Counted from the first letter of the stretch, positions 1-8,031 are shown. The stretch is 12,686 nucleotides of DNA from an uncultured Collinsella sp. (GCA_900553475.1 USEF01000028.1:1-12686); one strand, 5' to 3'. Program-made: numbers and translations. The notes: generated from the sequence alone by a model not told the origin.

Positions 1-653
1 TAGCCGTAGCAGGCGTCGTCACCGTAGATAAAGAAGCGCGCGTCAGGCAGGCCAATCTTGTCGACCACGCGGCGCGAGAACATGCCGCCCTCAAAGCACA
101 GCTGGTTCATGGCGCGGTAGCCCTCGGGTCCTAGGTCCCACTTGGCGACAGGGTTGGGAATGCCGAGTGAAAGGATGAGTTGGTATTGCCAAAAGAAGGC
201 ACCGCCGTCAAAGTCCAGGCGCGAACCCTGGATGACATCGTAGCGGTCGGTCCACTTGGCAAGACGCTCGATGCCTTCGGGGATGACGAGCACGTCGTCG
301 TCCATCACCCAGAACCACTGGGCGCCCAGGTCGTAGGCGCACTTGGTGCCGGCGGAGAAGCCGCCCGCGCCGCCACCGTTTTCAAGCTGCGGGGCGTAGA
401 TGACGCGGTCGGTGCCGCCCTGCGCGTCAGGCTGCTCGGTGTCGATGCCCCACAGGTTGGTCAGGCGCTCGTTGAATGCGGTGCACATGGCCTCGGTCTC
501 GCGTGAATTCTCGTTATCGACAATCACGATGCGCCAGGGCGCGGCCGTGAGCTCGGTCATGGAGTCGAACAAATTGGCCAGGAGTTCCTGGCGTTTGTAC
601 GTAACGACGACGATGGCGAGCTTATCGATGGGGGCGGGGAGGGTTGAAGGCAT
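1..653 (-). CDS. GT2 family glycosyltransferase (GlfT/rhamnosyltransferase-like), 3' end outside window
   Basis: Translated from the ATG at 653-651, about 217 codons are visible before the gene leaves the window. The start is supported by an AAAGGA box (complement of 665-670) about 11 nt upstream. The GT-A fold is readable: a first strand LAIVVVTYKRQE near residues 12-23, the nucleotide-binding VDNENS near 45, a glycine-rich ENGGGAGGF segment near 82, the metal-binding triad MDDDV near 105, and the acceptor/catalytic segment FFIYGDDACYG near 207-217. Spacing and the MDDD triad resemble the galactofuranosyl/rhamnosyl transferase branch of GT2 (GlfT2/WbbL-like), but sugar specificity cannot be read from the sequence. 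It should add a sugar to a lipid-linked or wall glycan at the inner membrane face. It is divergent from the five rightward GT2 genes and probably belongs to the same polysaccharide locus. GT2 assignment is sure; the subfamily is tentative. Confidence 0.9.
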   Translation of the reverse strand, partial: MPSTLPAPIDKLAIVVVTYKRQELLANLFDSMTELTAAPWRIVIVDNENSRETEAMCTAFNERLTNLWGIDTEQPDAQGGTDRVIYAPQLENGGGAGGFSAGTKCAYDLGAQWFWVMDDDVLVIPEGIERLAKWTDRYDVIQGSRLDFDGGAFFWQYQLILSLGIPNPVAKWDLGPEGYRAMNQLCFEGGMFSRRVVDKIGLPDARFFIYGDDACYG

Positions 654-870
654 GGGGCAATATATCCTTTCACGTGCGGCGCGCATGCGCTGCACGGAAG
701 CTATCGAATACGTCCTTGGGACTGTCCTATTGTAAAGGCTCGGCGCACCTTGACGGCAAGCTTTGAATAAAACGCAGGAACCTGCCACGGGCCCGCCGCA
801 TGACGTGGGGCTGCTTTGCCCGCAAGAGGCTCCATAGATTATATAAACGCCCGCTGGCGCGCTGGCCCTT

Positions 871-879
871 TGATACCAT
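871..879 (+). promoter_or_regulatory. Candidate extended -10 promoter element for the first rightward GT2 gene
   Basis: TGATACCAT reads as TGn followed by TACCAT (4 of 6 to TATAAT), 30 nt before the TTG start at 910. No good -35 lies 17 nt upstream, which is tolerated with an extended -10. A second AT-rich candidate, TATATAAA at 840-847 with TTGCCC at 816-821, is an alternative. The leftward gene must also be driven from this 256-nt divergent region; TACAAT on the complement of 729-734 is a weak candidate for it. Confidence 0.3.
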
Positions 880-909
880 GAAACGACAGGTATTTCCTAA
901 GGAGCACAT

Positions 910-2013
910 TTGTCTACTAACGCCTCTGGCAGCCCTGTTCTGTCGCTGCTTATTCCCATTTACAATGTTCAGCGCTACCTGCGCGAGTGCCTCGATTCCG
1001 CCCTGGCGCAGACGCTCAAGGACATCGAGATCATCTGCATTAACGACGGGTCGACCGACAACTCGCCGGCGATTATCCGCGAGTATATGGAGCGCGATGG
1101 GCGCGTCAAGATGATCGACAAGGCCAACAGCGGCTACGGCGACTCGATGAACCACGGTCTGGAGATGGCGCGTGGCAAGTACGTTGGCATCTTGGAGTCC
1201 GATGACTTTATGGCGTCCGACGCACTCGAAAAACTTGTCTCGGCCGCCGATAGCAATAATGCCGACTTTGCGAAGGCGAACTTTGATTTCTACTGGTCTA
1301 AGCCCGAGGAGCGCCGTTCGCTGCACGAGATGTTTAGACCTCAGGATTGCGGCAAGCCGGTGCATCCGAGCGATACGACGCAGTTCTTTAAGCAAAAGCC
1401 GTCGATTTGGTCGGCCGTGTACCGTCGCGATTTTCTTGAGCGCAACGGTATTACGTTCCTGCCGACTCCGGGGGCATCCTTTCAGGACACGTCGTTCGCC
1501 TTTAAGGTGATCGCGTGCGCCGATAAGGCTGTTTACCTACATGATGCCGTGTTGTCGTATCGCCAGGACAACGAGAATTCCTCGGTCAATTCTTCGGCTA
1601 AGGTCTTTTGCGTCAATACCGAGTATGCCGAGATTGAGCGTTGGATTCGAGAGGATTATGCCCGCGGCCACGCAAGCGGCGATGTCGCGCGCATGCTCAA
1701 GTTCAATCAGCTCATTAAGTACGATTCGTACATGTGGAACTACGTGCGCCTGGCGCCTAAGTTCTATAAGGAGTTCCTGGTTCAGATGGCCAAGGAGTTC
1801 CAAGCGGCCTTGGACGCGGGGGAGTTTTCGCTTGACGACCTCAAGCCGTGGAAGCGCGCAAATCTCGCTGCCATCCTCAAAGATCCTGAGGGCTGGGTTG
1901 ACGAGCATCCGAGTTTTGCGACGGATGGTGCCTTGGGGCGTGCTAAGTATTACGCCTCGGTTGGAGGCCCAGGCGTGGTTGCTGCCTTCCTCATCGAATC
2001 GCTGAGGGGGTAG
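910..2013 (+). CDS. GT2 family glycosyltransferase, paralogue of the gene at 3135
   Basis: This 367-residue protein starts at TTG (910), chosen because AAGGAG at 899-904 sits 5 nt upstream and no better start is close. The GT-A domain fills residues about 9-225: LLIPIYNVQRYLRE at the first strand, ICINDGSTD for nucleotide binding, NSGYGDSMN where most GT2 enzymes have an N-x-G-x-x-x-A-R-N box, and the metal-binding ESDD at 96-99. The putative acceptor/base segment is SFQDTSF with Asp193; the usual Glu-Asp pair is Gln-Asp here. The C-terminal 140 residues are helical and unassigned, with no membrane segment. The first ~110 residues are nearly identical to those of the gene at 3135, even at nucleotide level. 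The gene ends 6 nt before the next GT2 start, so the two are co-transcribed. Role: adding a sugar to a surface polysaccharide; donor and acceptor unknown. Confidence 0.93.
   Translation: MSTNASGSPVLSLLIPIYNVQRYLRECLDSALAQTLKDIEIICINDGSTDNSPAIIREYMERDGRVKMIDKANSGYGDSMNHGLEMARGKYVGILESDDFMASDALEKLVSAADSNNADFAKANFDFYWSKPEERRSLHEMFRPQDCGKPVHPSDTTQFFKQKPSIWSAVYRRDFLERNGITFLPTPGASFQDTSFAFKVIACADKAVYLHDAVLSYRQDNENSSVNSSAKVFCVNTEYAEIERWIREDYARGHASGDVARMLKFNQLIKYDSYMWNYVRLAPKFYKEFLVQMAKEFQAALDAGEFSLDDLKPWKRANLAAILKDPEGWVDEHPSFATDGALGRAKYYASVGGPGVVAAFLIESLRG
1108..1153 (+). repeat. 46-nt direct repeat, copy 1 (within paralogous GT2 genes)
   Basis: This stretch encodes the KMIDKANSGYGDSMN region and is identical base for base to 3327-3372 in the second paralogue. 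It is the longest uninterrupted match I found between the two genes; flanking segments, such as 973-989 versus 3192-3208, also match with scattered third-position differences. The offset is a constant 2219 nt. Confidence 0.85.
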
Positions 2014-2019
2014 GTCGGC

Positions 2020-3060
2020 ATGGGAGAGGCCTCGTGTCCTAAAGCTACCATTGTCGTCCCCGTTTACAACTCTGCGCGCTCCATTCAGCGATGCCTCGAT
2101 TCGCTGTTGGCCCAGTCTGAGCGTTCGATTCAGGTTGTCTGCGTCAACGACGGTTCGACTGATGATTCGTTGAACGTGTTGCGCCAGATCGCGCAGGCCG
2201 ACGATCGCGTACTGGTGATTGACCAGGAAAACGCGGGCGTCTCGTGTGCTCGAAATGCCGGTATCGATGTCGCCGAGGGCGAGACCGTCTTTTTTGTGGA
2301 CGCCGACGATTACATCGATGCCCAGACGGTCGAGCGCGTGCTGCATGCCATGGAGTCCGCAGATGCCGAGGCCGCCGTTTTTGGCGGCGTCTGTGAACCT
2401 GCCGATGCTGCCCCCAAACGCGTCCAGCAACTCATGAGCACCAAAGCTGGTGCTTTCGGCGCCCGTGATCCCCAACTGCTGTTCCATTCGAATGCGCAGC
2501 CCTATGCCTGCCGTGCGGCTTTTTCGCGCGAGCTGCTCAATCGCGAAGGCATTCGCTTCGCCCCCGGTTTGGCTTTGGGCGAGGACGTCGTCTTCCAATT
2601 TGCGGCTTATGCGCTTGCCCGCAGGACCGTCGTCATGCCGGACAAGTTCTACCACTACGTGATGGAGAGCGAATCGGCGACGCACGAGTTCAACAGTGCC
2701 GAGGCTCGTGCCAAAAAGCTTGACGCCCACATGAGGATGCTCGAGGAGGTCTTGGAGGACTGGGCAGCCTACGGTCTTTTGGACCTGTGCCCCGGCGAGC
2801 TGATAACTTGGTTTTTGGACCTCATTGTGTTCGACTTGGCGCGTCTGGATGCGGACGGCTTCCACCGTGTTGCCGGCCGCGTCAACAGGGCTTTCACGAC
2901 GTTTTTGGGAACAGAGTGGGCGGATATGCCTGCTAAGGGCGCCGTTCGCCGTGTTGCCCACAAGCTCGTTGCGGCGACCTCGGGCGTTTCGATGGCAGAC
3001 GCCACGCTGTTCTATCTTTCGACTCGCGGTCTCAAAGCCTGCCTGGAGCGCTTTCTCTAA
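2020..3060 (+). CDS. GT2 family glycosyltransferase
   Basis: This 346-residue protein has a canonical GT-A domain over residues about 8-215. The first strand reads ATIVVPVYNSARSIQRCLDS, followed by VCVNDGSTDDS, the classical NAGVSCARNAG box, the metal-binding DADD at 94-97 and the GEDVVF motif with Glu188-Asp189 as the expected catalytic base region. The remaining ~130 residues carry no recognisable domain. ATG 2020 follows the previous stop by 6 nt, with a G-rich GAGGGGG (2004-2010) that can serve as ribosome-binding site, so translation is probably coupled. Unlike its two flanking genes it keeps the standard ARN and ED motifs, so it belongs to a different branch of GT2 (EpsJ/WcaA-like general type). 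It should transfer one sugar in assembly of the surface glycan; specificity cannot be told. Confidence 0.93.
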   Translation: MGEASCPKATIVVPVYNSARSIQRCLDSLLAQSERSIQVVCVNDGSTDDSLNVLRQIAQADDRVLVIDQENAGVSCARNAGIDVAEGETVFFVDADDYIDAQTVERVLHAMESADAEAAVFGGVCEPADAAPKRVQQLMSTKAGAFGARDPQLLFHSNAQPYACRAAFSRELLNREGIRFAPGLALGEDVVFQFAAYALARRTVVMPDKFYHYVMESESATHEFNSAEARAKKLDAHMRMLEEVLEDWAAYGLLDLCPGELITWFLDLIVFDLARLDADGFHRVAGRVNRAFTTFLGTEWADMPAKGAVRRVAHKLVAATSGVSMADATLFYLSTRGLKACLERFL

Positions 3061-3091
3061 TTCCAAGCGCTGCCGCCCGCCGCAACTCGGC

Positions 3092-3100
3092 TGTTAAAAT
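3092..3100 (+). promoter_or_regulatory. Candidate extended -10 promoter for second GT2 transcription unit
   Basis: TGTTAAAAT gives TGn plus TAAAAT (5 of 6 to consensus), 34 nt before the TTG start at 3135, in the only gap of real length (74 nt) within the rightward cluster. No convincing -35 is present. The position relative to the start is close to that of TGATACCAT upstream of the paralogue at 910. Confidence 0.4.
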
Positions 3101-3134
3101 AACCCTGTTACACGCTATTCAACAGGAGGTTCTC

Positions 3135-4253
3135 TTGCAGAACTCTGATACCCCTAAAGTTTCGCTGCTTGTTCCCATCTGCAATGTCGAACGCTACCTG
3201 CGCGAGTGTCTCGATTCCGCCGTGGCGCAGACGCTTAAGGACATCGAGATCATCTGTATCAACGACGGCTCCACCGATAGCTCGCCAGATATCATCCGCG
3301 AGTACATGGAGCGCGATCCCCGTGTAAAGATGATCGACAAGGCCAACAGCGGCTACGGCGACTCGATGAACCGCGGCCTGGAGATGGCGCGCGGCGAGTA
3401 CGTGGGCATCCTTGAGTCCGACGACTTCATGTTTGAGGATTCGCTCCAAAAGCTGGTCGCCAAGGCCGATGCTGAGCATGCCGATGTGGTAAAGGGCGAC
3501 TTTTACCTGTATTGGTCCACGTCCAGCGAACGCCGTGAACTGTTTGGGATTATCGACGAGCATATGACGGGCGCCGCGTATTGCCCCGTCGATCGCCCGG
3601 GCATCTTCTACCGCAAACCTTCCATTTGGTCGGCTATCTATCGGCGCGAGTTCCTCAACGACAATCAGATTCGGTTCCTCCCCACGCCGGGTGCCTCGTA
3701 TCAGGACGCAGGCTTTAACTTTAAGGTTTGGGCTTGCGCCGAGCGTGCCGCGTTTATTACGGACCCCATTTTGTGCTATCGCCAGGATAACGAGAAGAGC
3801 TCTGTTAATTCGCCCAACAAGGTGTTTTGCGTGTGCGATGAATATGCCGAGATGCAACGTTTTTTGGACGAGCGCCCCGAGCTTAAGGCTCAGCTTCAGG
3901 GCATTTTAATGCGCATGAAGGTCGATACGTACCGTTGGAATGATGAGCGTCTGGTCGATGAGCTACGCGAGCAGTTTTGGGAGAAGGCTTCACCCGAGCT
4001 CAAGGCCGATTGGGATGCCGGTCGCTTTGACCTGTCGCTGTTCGACCCGCGCGGCGAGACCGACTTGCGCCTGATGGTCAAGTCGCCCCGCGCCTATATC
4101 GATTCGCGTTTTGACTTTAAGAAGCCGGGCAAGCTCAATACGTTTAAGCATTACTTTAAGATTGGCGGCCTACCGCTGGTCTGGCGCGTGCTGACGTATC
4201 AGCGCACCTACGGCGACAACCCGCACCCTGACGACGTTCCGGCAGCACAGTAG
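3135..4253 (+). CDS. GT2 family glycosyltransferase, paralogue of the gene at 910
   Basis: This 372-residue protein begins at TTG (3135), supported by a near-perfect AGGAGGT at 3124-3130 with 4 nt spacing. The GT-A domain spans about residues 7-225: VSLLVPICNVERYLRE, ICINDGSTDSS, the atypical NSGYGDSMN box, ESDD at 94-97, and SYQDAGF with Asp191 at the acceptor site. It also shares KPSIWSA and FLPTPGAS with the gene at 910. The C-terminal third is divergent from that paralogue and 5 residues longer overall, so the pair may share donor and differ in acceptor (inference). It has its own leader with a candidate extended -10, unlike the tightly packed neighbours. The next gene starts 12 nt after its stop. 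No membrane segment is visible, so it would act as a peripheral cytoplasmic enzyme. Confidence 0.93.
   Translation: MQNSDTPKVSLLVPICNVERYLRECLDSAVAQTLKDIEIICINDGSTDSSPDIIREYMERDPRVKMIDKANSGYGDSMNRGLEMARGEYVGILESDDFMFEDSLQKLVAKADAEHADVVKGDFYLYWSTSSERRELFGIIDEHMTGAAYCPVDRPGIFYRKPSIWSAIYRREFLNDNQIRFLPTPGASYQDAGFNFKVWACAERAAFITDPILCYRQDNEKSSVNSPNKVFCVCDEYAEMQRFLDERPELKAQLQGILMRMKVDTYRWNDERLVDELREQFWEKASPELKADWDAGRFDLSLFDPRGETDLRLMVKSPRAYIDSRFDFKKPGKLNTFKHYFKIGGLPLVWRVLTYQRTYGDNPHPDDVPAAQ
3327..3372 (+). repeat. 46-nt direct repeat, copy 2 (within paralogous GT2 genes)
   Basis: Identical to 1108-1153. The surrounding 180 nt also align without gaps and mainly synonymous differences, which is consistent with duplication followed by selection or gene conversion. 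Confidence 0.85.
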
Positions 4254-4265
4254 GAGCGAGTGACT

Positions 4266-5333
4266 ATGGCTACCCCCAAGATTTCCGTTGTCGTTCCCAT
4301 CTATAACGTGGAGGAGTGCCTGGCCTGGTGCCTGGACTCCCTGCTTGCACAGGACATGCCCGATTGGGAAGGCGTGCTGGTCAACGATGGCTCGCCGGAC
4401 GGTTCGCGCGATATTGCGGCTACCTATTGCGAAAAGGACGCGCGCTTTACGCTGGTCGATAAGGAGAACGGCGGCCTGTCGAGCGCGCGCAATGCGGGTA
4501 TCGCTGCGTCCACGGCGCCTATCGTCGCGTTCTTGGATTCCGACGACCGATTTACGCCCGATGCGTGCCGTGTGATCGTAGATGCCTTTGAGCGCGAGGA
4601 CTGCGACGTTTTGACCTTTGGCGCGAATCCGTATCCGCTGGAGGCGGGGTATCCGTGGCTTAACTATGTGCTGAGCCCGCGCGATGTGTCGTTTGAAGGC
4701 TATAGCTCTGACCTGCTGTTTAAGGAAGCATCTCGCCCCTTTGCATGGCGCACCGCCTGCAAACGTGAGTTTTTGCTGGGCAACGGGATCGTGTTTGACG
4801 AAACCGTTAAGTATGGCGAGGACCAGGTCTTCGATTTTGCTGTGTACGGTCGTTCGCACAAGACCGCGCTTATCTCGAACAAGCTGTATGACTACCGCGT
4901 GGCGCGCAAAGGCTCGCTCATGGACACCATGCGCTATGACGACGAGACGCGCCTGCTGGAGCACGTGAAGATTTACTCCGCGGTGCTGGCTGACTGGCAG
5001 CGCGACGGTCTCGATGTCCAGCATGCCGATGACCTGGCGTACTTCCTATGCGATCTGGTGCTGTACGATGCGCTCAGGTTGCTGGGTTCGGACTGCGGCA
5101 AGGTGTTTGCTGCCGTTGCCACGGCGCTTGCCGGTTCTGCCGTGGGCAGCGATGCGGCGCTCGCACAATGCGCTCCTTCTGTTGCTGCTATGGTGCGTGC
5201 GGCGCTTATCAGCAAGGCCCCCAATGCCCGTGAGTGCAAAAAGCTCATGTTCGATTACGACGTCTTGAGGTTTGGGCGCCTGGGTGCCTGCAAACGCATG
5301 GCAGCGAACGCCCTGGGAAAGCGAGAAGTGTAG
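4266..5333 (+). CDS. GT2 family glycosyltransferase
   Basis: From ATG 4266 the product is 355 residues. An in-frame GTG at 4260 would add two residues, but AGGAG at 4252-4256 lies only 3 nt from it and 9 nt from the ATG, so the ATG is preferred. The GT-A domain covers residues about 4-215: ISVVVPIYNVEECLAWCLDS, VNDGSPDGS, NGGLSSARNAG, metal-binding DSDD at 91-94 and KYGEDQVF with Glu185-Asp186. The C-terminal ~140 residues are alpha-helical and alanine-rich without a known domain. The motifs are canonical, closer to the gene at 2020 than to the NSGYGDSMN pair. Its stop codon is directly followed by the ATG of the next gene (TAGATG), implying co-transcription and probably translational coupling. 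Sugar specificity unknown. Confidence 0.92.
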   Translation: MATPKISVVVPIYNVEECLAWCLDSLLAQDMPDWEGVLVNDGSPDGSRDIAATYCEKDARFTLVDKENGGLSSARNAGIAASTAPIVAFLDSDDRFTPDACRVIVDAFEREDCDVLTFGANPYPLEAGYPWLNYVLSPRDVSFEGYSSDLLFKEASRPFAWRTACKREFLLGNGIVFDETVKYGEDQVFDFAVYGRSHKTALISNKLYDYRVARKGSLMDTMRYDDETRLLEHVKIYSAVLADWQRDGLDVQHADDLAYFLCDLVLYDALRLLGSDCGKVFAAVATALAGSAVGSDAALAQCAPSVAAMVRAALISKAPNARECKKLMFDYDVLRFGRLGACKRMAANALGKREV

Positions 5334-7820
5334 ATGAGTATCAAGCGTTTGGCGCTTTGCCGCAGTCAGGGCCGTCTGTTTGTGCTGCTTCGTTTTGCCG
5401 GTCAGGATGTCGCCGCGCTTATTGAGCGGGAGGGCTCTCAGGCGTTTGCCCATGCGACGACGAGCGGTTCTTGTGTGCCGTCGCTGGTGCTCCCGGTCGA
5501 TCATGGCCGTGTGCTGGCGCTTTGTCCTTCCGTTTCCGATTACGAGCGCGAGCTCGCCGTCTTGGTGCTTCCGTTTTTGGATGGCTCGTCGATGGATGTC
5601 GTTTTTGCATCCGGTGGCCAAAGGTTGGGCTCCATTCGCCTCGATAGCCGCGTGGCCAAGCTGGAATCCAAGGTTAACTACAAAGCAAAGCCTGCGCTGT
5701 GCGCGCTTATCCGCGATGCTCAGCGTGGCGAACACTGCGGTTTCTACGAGATCGATGCCACTCGCTATTTGCCGGCAGACGCCGGCGCGGTGTGGCGCTA
5801 TGAGGTTACTTGGGCGGGAGACCTCCAGTGCGCGCCTGAGCTCCAGATCTTCGATGCGCATATGAATGCCATCGATGTCACCGTGCATGTGTTTGAATCG
5901 CAGGTCGATGTGCCGCAGCAGAACGGATGCCGCGTCAATAAAACGTATCTGAGTGTTGAGATGCCTCAGGATATACGAGATTTTGTCGCGATTGTGAGCG
6001 ACCCCACAGAGCAGATCCAGAGCGGGTTTTGCACCATGGATGGTCGCCTGTACAACGGCATGGTCGATGACAGTTGGAACCGCATGAAGGACGCGCGTGC
6101 AGACGACGCAGCTTATCGACGTTGGTTTGAGCGACATCGCGCAAAGCCGGGCGATTTAGCGTGCCAGCGTGTCGCTTCGGCGGCCTTTGCCTATAGACCG
6201 CTCGTGAGCATTGTGGTGCCGTGCTACAAGACCGATCGGGTCTACCTGCGCGAGCTGCTGGACTCGGTGCTCGCCCAAAGCTATGACAACTGGGAATTGC
6301 TGCTTATGGACGCCTCGCCCGAATGGGATGCGGTTGCCAATCTTGCGGCGGGCGTCAACGAGGAGCGCGTCCGTCGTGTTGAGCTGCCTGGTAACGGCGG
6401 CATTGTGGTCAACACCAACGCGGGTATTCAGCAAGCGACTGGAGACTACATCGCGTTCTTGGACCACGATGACATCCTGGAACCGGACGCGTTATTCCAG
6501 TATGTTTCCGCGCTGAATAAGGCGGCCGAGGGCGAGCGCCCCCAGGTCCTGTTCTGCGACGAGGACATGTTCCAGAAAACGGGGGAGTGGGGCCAGCCGG
6601 TCTTTAAGACGCAGCTCAACGTCGACCTGCTCTATAGCCATAACTGCGTTACTCATTTTCTAATGGTGGAGAAGGCGCTCATCGATCGCATTGGCGTGTC
6701 GCCAGAAGACGTTGCGGGTGCCCAGGATTACGGCCTGACGCTCCGCTGCCTCGCGGCGGGCGCGCGCTTTGAGCACGTTGCGCACGTGCTGTATCACTGG
6801 CGCGTGCTCCCTGGCTCTACCGCCGACTGTTCTGCCGATAGCAAGCCATATGCTATCGAGGCCGGACGCCTGGCTCTGCAGCGTCACTTTGACTCGCTGG
6901 GCATTCGCGGAACGGTCGAGGAGTCCGAGACGCCGTTTGTCTACCGCATGCGCTATGCGCTGCCGGAGTCTGCGCCGCTGGTGAGCATTGTGATTCCCAC
7001 CAAGGACCACGTCGAGACGCTCGATGCCTGCGTGATGTCGATCGCCCAGAAGGCCACGTACGCCAACTACGAGATCGTCTTGGTGGAAAACAACAGCGAA
7101 GACCAGGAGACCTTTGCGTATTACGAAACCCTGCCGGAGCGCGTAGCCGCTGCGTCTGGTGGCAAGGGTGCAGCACGCGTTGAGTGGTGGCCGGGCGAGT
7201 TTAATTACTCCCAGATCATTAACTTTGGCGTTGAGCATGCCAAGGGCGATTACCTGCTGCTTCTCAATAATGACACTGAAGTCATCTCATCCGACTTTAT
7301 CGAGGAGATGATGGGCTATCTTCAGCGTCCCGACGCGGGCGTTGTGGGCGCCAAGCTCTATTTTGCCGATCATCTGGTGCAGCATGCCGGCATTTTGGTT
7401 GGCGTGCGCGGCGCGCTTGCCCATGCCAACCAGGATTTCTCGGCAAAACGTGAGGGCTACCTTGCCCGTGCTGTGCGTCCGGGCAACTTTAGCGCCGTAA
7501 CGGGCGCCTGCCAGATGGTCCGTCGCGACGTGTTTGAGCAAGTCGGAGGCTACAACGAGGAATTCGCCGTCGGCTTTAACGATGCAGATTTTTGTTTGCG
7601 CGTGTGGGAGGCGGGCTATCGCACCATCTTTACGCCCTATGCCGAGCTGTATCACTACGAGTTCACCTCGCGCGGCAGGGAAGAGGCCAACGAGGAAAAG
7701 ATGCGCCGCTGGAAACGCGAGCAAGCACTGTTCATGCAGCGCTGGCCTGAGTTCTTCTTGACGGGCGATCCATGGTTGGGGTCGAACTTATCCGCTGAGA
7801 GCGAGTATTTCTCGCTTTAG
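5334..7820 (+). CDS. Large protein with two GT2 domains and an unclassified N-terminal region
   Basis: An 828-residue protein with three parts. Residues 1-285 match no family I recognise and look like a beta-rich accessory region. The first GT-A domain starts at Pro289 (PLVSIVVPCYKTD) with DHDD at 377-380; its nucleotide-binding loop reads LLMDASPEWD rather than the usual NDGSTD. The second starts at Pro548 (PLVSIVIPTKDH) and has VENNSED, NND at 645-647, the NDADFCLRVWEAGYR segment at 749-763 and YHYE at 773-776 followed by SRGRE. This tandem layout is known from enzymes of O-antigen and rhamnose-rich wall polysaccharides, where one chain makes two linkages. The start ATG abuts the preceding stop and has only a weak purine-rich ribosome site, consistent with coupling. 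It is the last gene of the cluster; no terminator is evident after it. Both domains keep acidic metal-binding residues, so I expect both to be active. Linkages unknown. Confidence 0.92.
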   Translation: MSIKRLALCRSQGRLFVLLRFAGQDVAALIEREGSQAFAHATTSGSCVPSLVLPVDHGRVLALCPSVSDYERELAVLVLPFLDGSSMDVVFASGGQRLGSIRLDSRVAKLESKVNYKAKPALCALIRDAQRGEHCGFYEIDATRYLPADAGAVWRYEVTWAGDLQCAPELQIFDAHMNAIDVTVHVFESQVDVPQQNGCRVNKTYLSVEMPQDIRDFVAIVSDPTEQIQSGFCTMDGRLYNGMVDDSWNRMKDARADDAAYRRWFERHRAKPGDLACQRVASAAFAYRPLVSIVVPCYKTDRVYLRELLDSVLAQSYDNWELLLMDASPEWDAVANLAAGVNEERVRRVELPGNGGIVVNTNAGIQQATGDYIAFLDHDDILEPDALFQYVSALNKAAEGERPQVLFCDEDMFQKTGEWGQPVFKTQLNVDLLYSHNCVTHFLMVEKALIDRIGVSPEDVAGAQDYGLTLRCLAAGARFEHVAHVLYHWRVLPGSTADCSADSKPYAIEAGRLALQRHFDSLGIRGTVEESETPFVYRMRYALPESAPLVSIVIPTKDHVETLDACVMSIAQKATYANYEIVLVENNSEDQETFAYYETLPERVAAASGGKGAARVEWWPGEFNYSQIINFGVEHAKGDYLLLLNNDTEVISSDFIEEMMGYLQRPDAGVVGAKLYFADHLVQHAGILVGVRGALAHANQDFSAKREGYLARAVRPGNFSAVTGACQMVRRDVFEQVGGYNEEFAVGFNDADFCLRVWEAGYRTIFTPYAELYHYEFTSRGREEANEEKMRRWKREQALFMQRWPEFFLTGDPWLGSNLSAESEYFSL

Positions 7821-7932
7821 AAAATGGGTTTTAGGAAGTCCTCAACTTACTTTCGATATGAGCTGAGAAGAAAGCAGCGTCTAGGCGATTTGCTGCAATG
7901 CATCACGATAGCTCGATACTTCCGCGATACGT

Positions 7933-7982
7933 TTATACAGACTTATACAACTGGATATAATTCGATATAGTCTACGATAAAC
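7933..7982 (+). promoter_or_regulatory. Phased 10-bp AT-rich repeats overlapping a TATAAT box upstream of the ATPase gene
   Basis: Successive 10-nt units read TTATACAGAC, TTATACAACT, GGATATAATT, CGATATAGTC and TACGATAAAC; the first four share ATAC/ATAT at the same position of each unit. TATAAT at 7956-7961 lies within it, with TTATAC at 7933-7938 as a poor -35 (17-nt spacing). The five-base word CGATA occurs six times between 7854 and 7979. The arrangement places similar half-sites on one face of the helix, as in an operator or bent-DNA promoter. It is 50 nt upstream of the GTG start at 8032. Confidence 0.4.
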
Positions 7983-8031
7983 TTTTAAAGCTAAGATTGA
8001 CCAATAATCGATTGTCTTGAGAGGCAAACAA

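Noticed and set aside
1537..3066. A 509-codon open frame on the minus strand
   Set aside because: It lies opposite two clear GT2 genes in GC-rich DNA, shows no family motif, and is explained by the codon bias of the plus-strand genes.
5046..6137. A 363-codon open frame on the minus strand
   Set aside because: Shadow of the GT2 genes at 4266 and 5334; composition biased toward Arg, His and Ala with no motifs.
8017..8031. Upstream TTG start for the ATPase
   Set aside because: No ribosome site before it, while GAGAGG is ideally placed for GTG 8032.
7821..8031. CRISPR-like interpretation of the short repeats
   Set aside because: Units are 10 nt, imperfect and without spacers; they fit an operator or bent DNA, not a CRISPR array.
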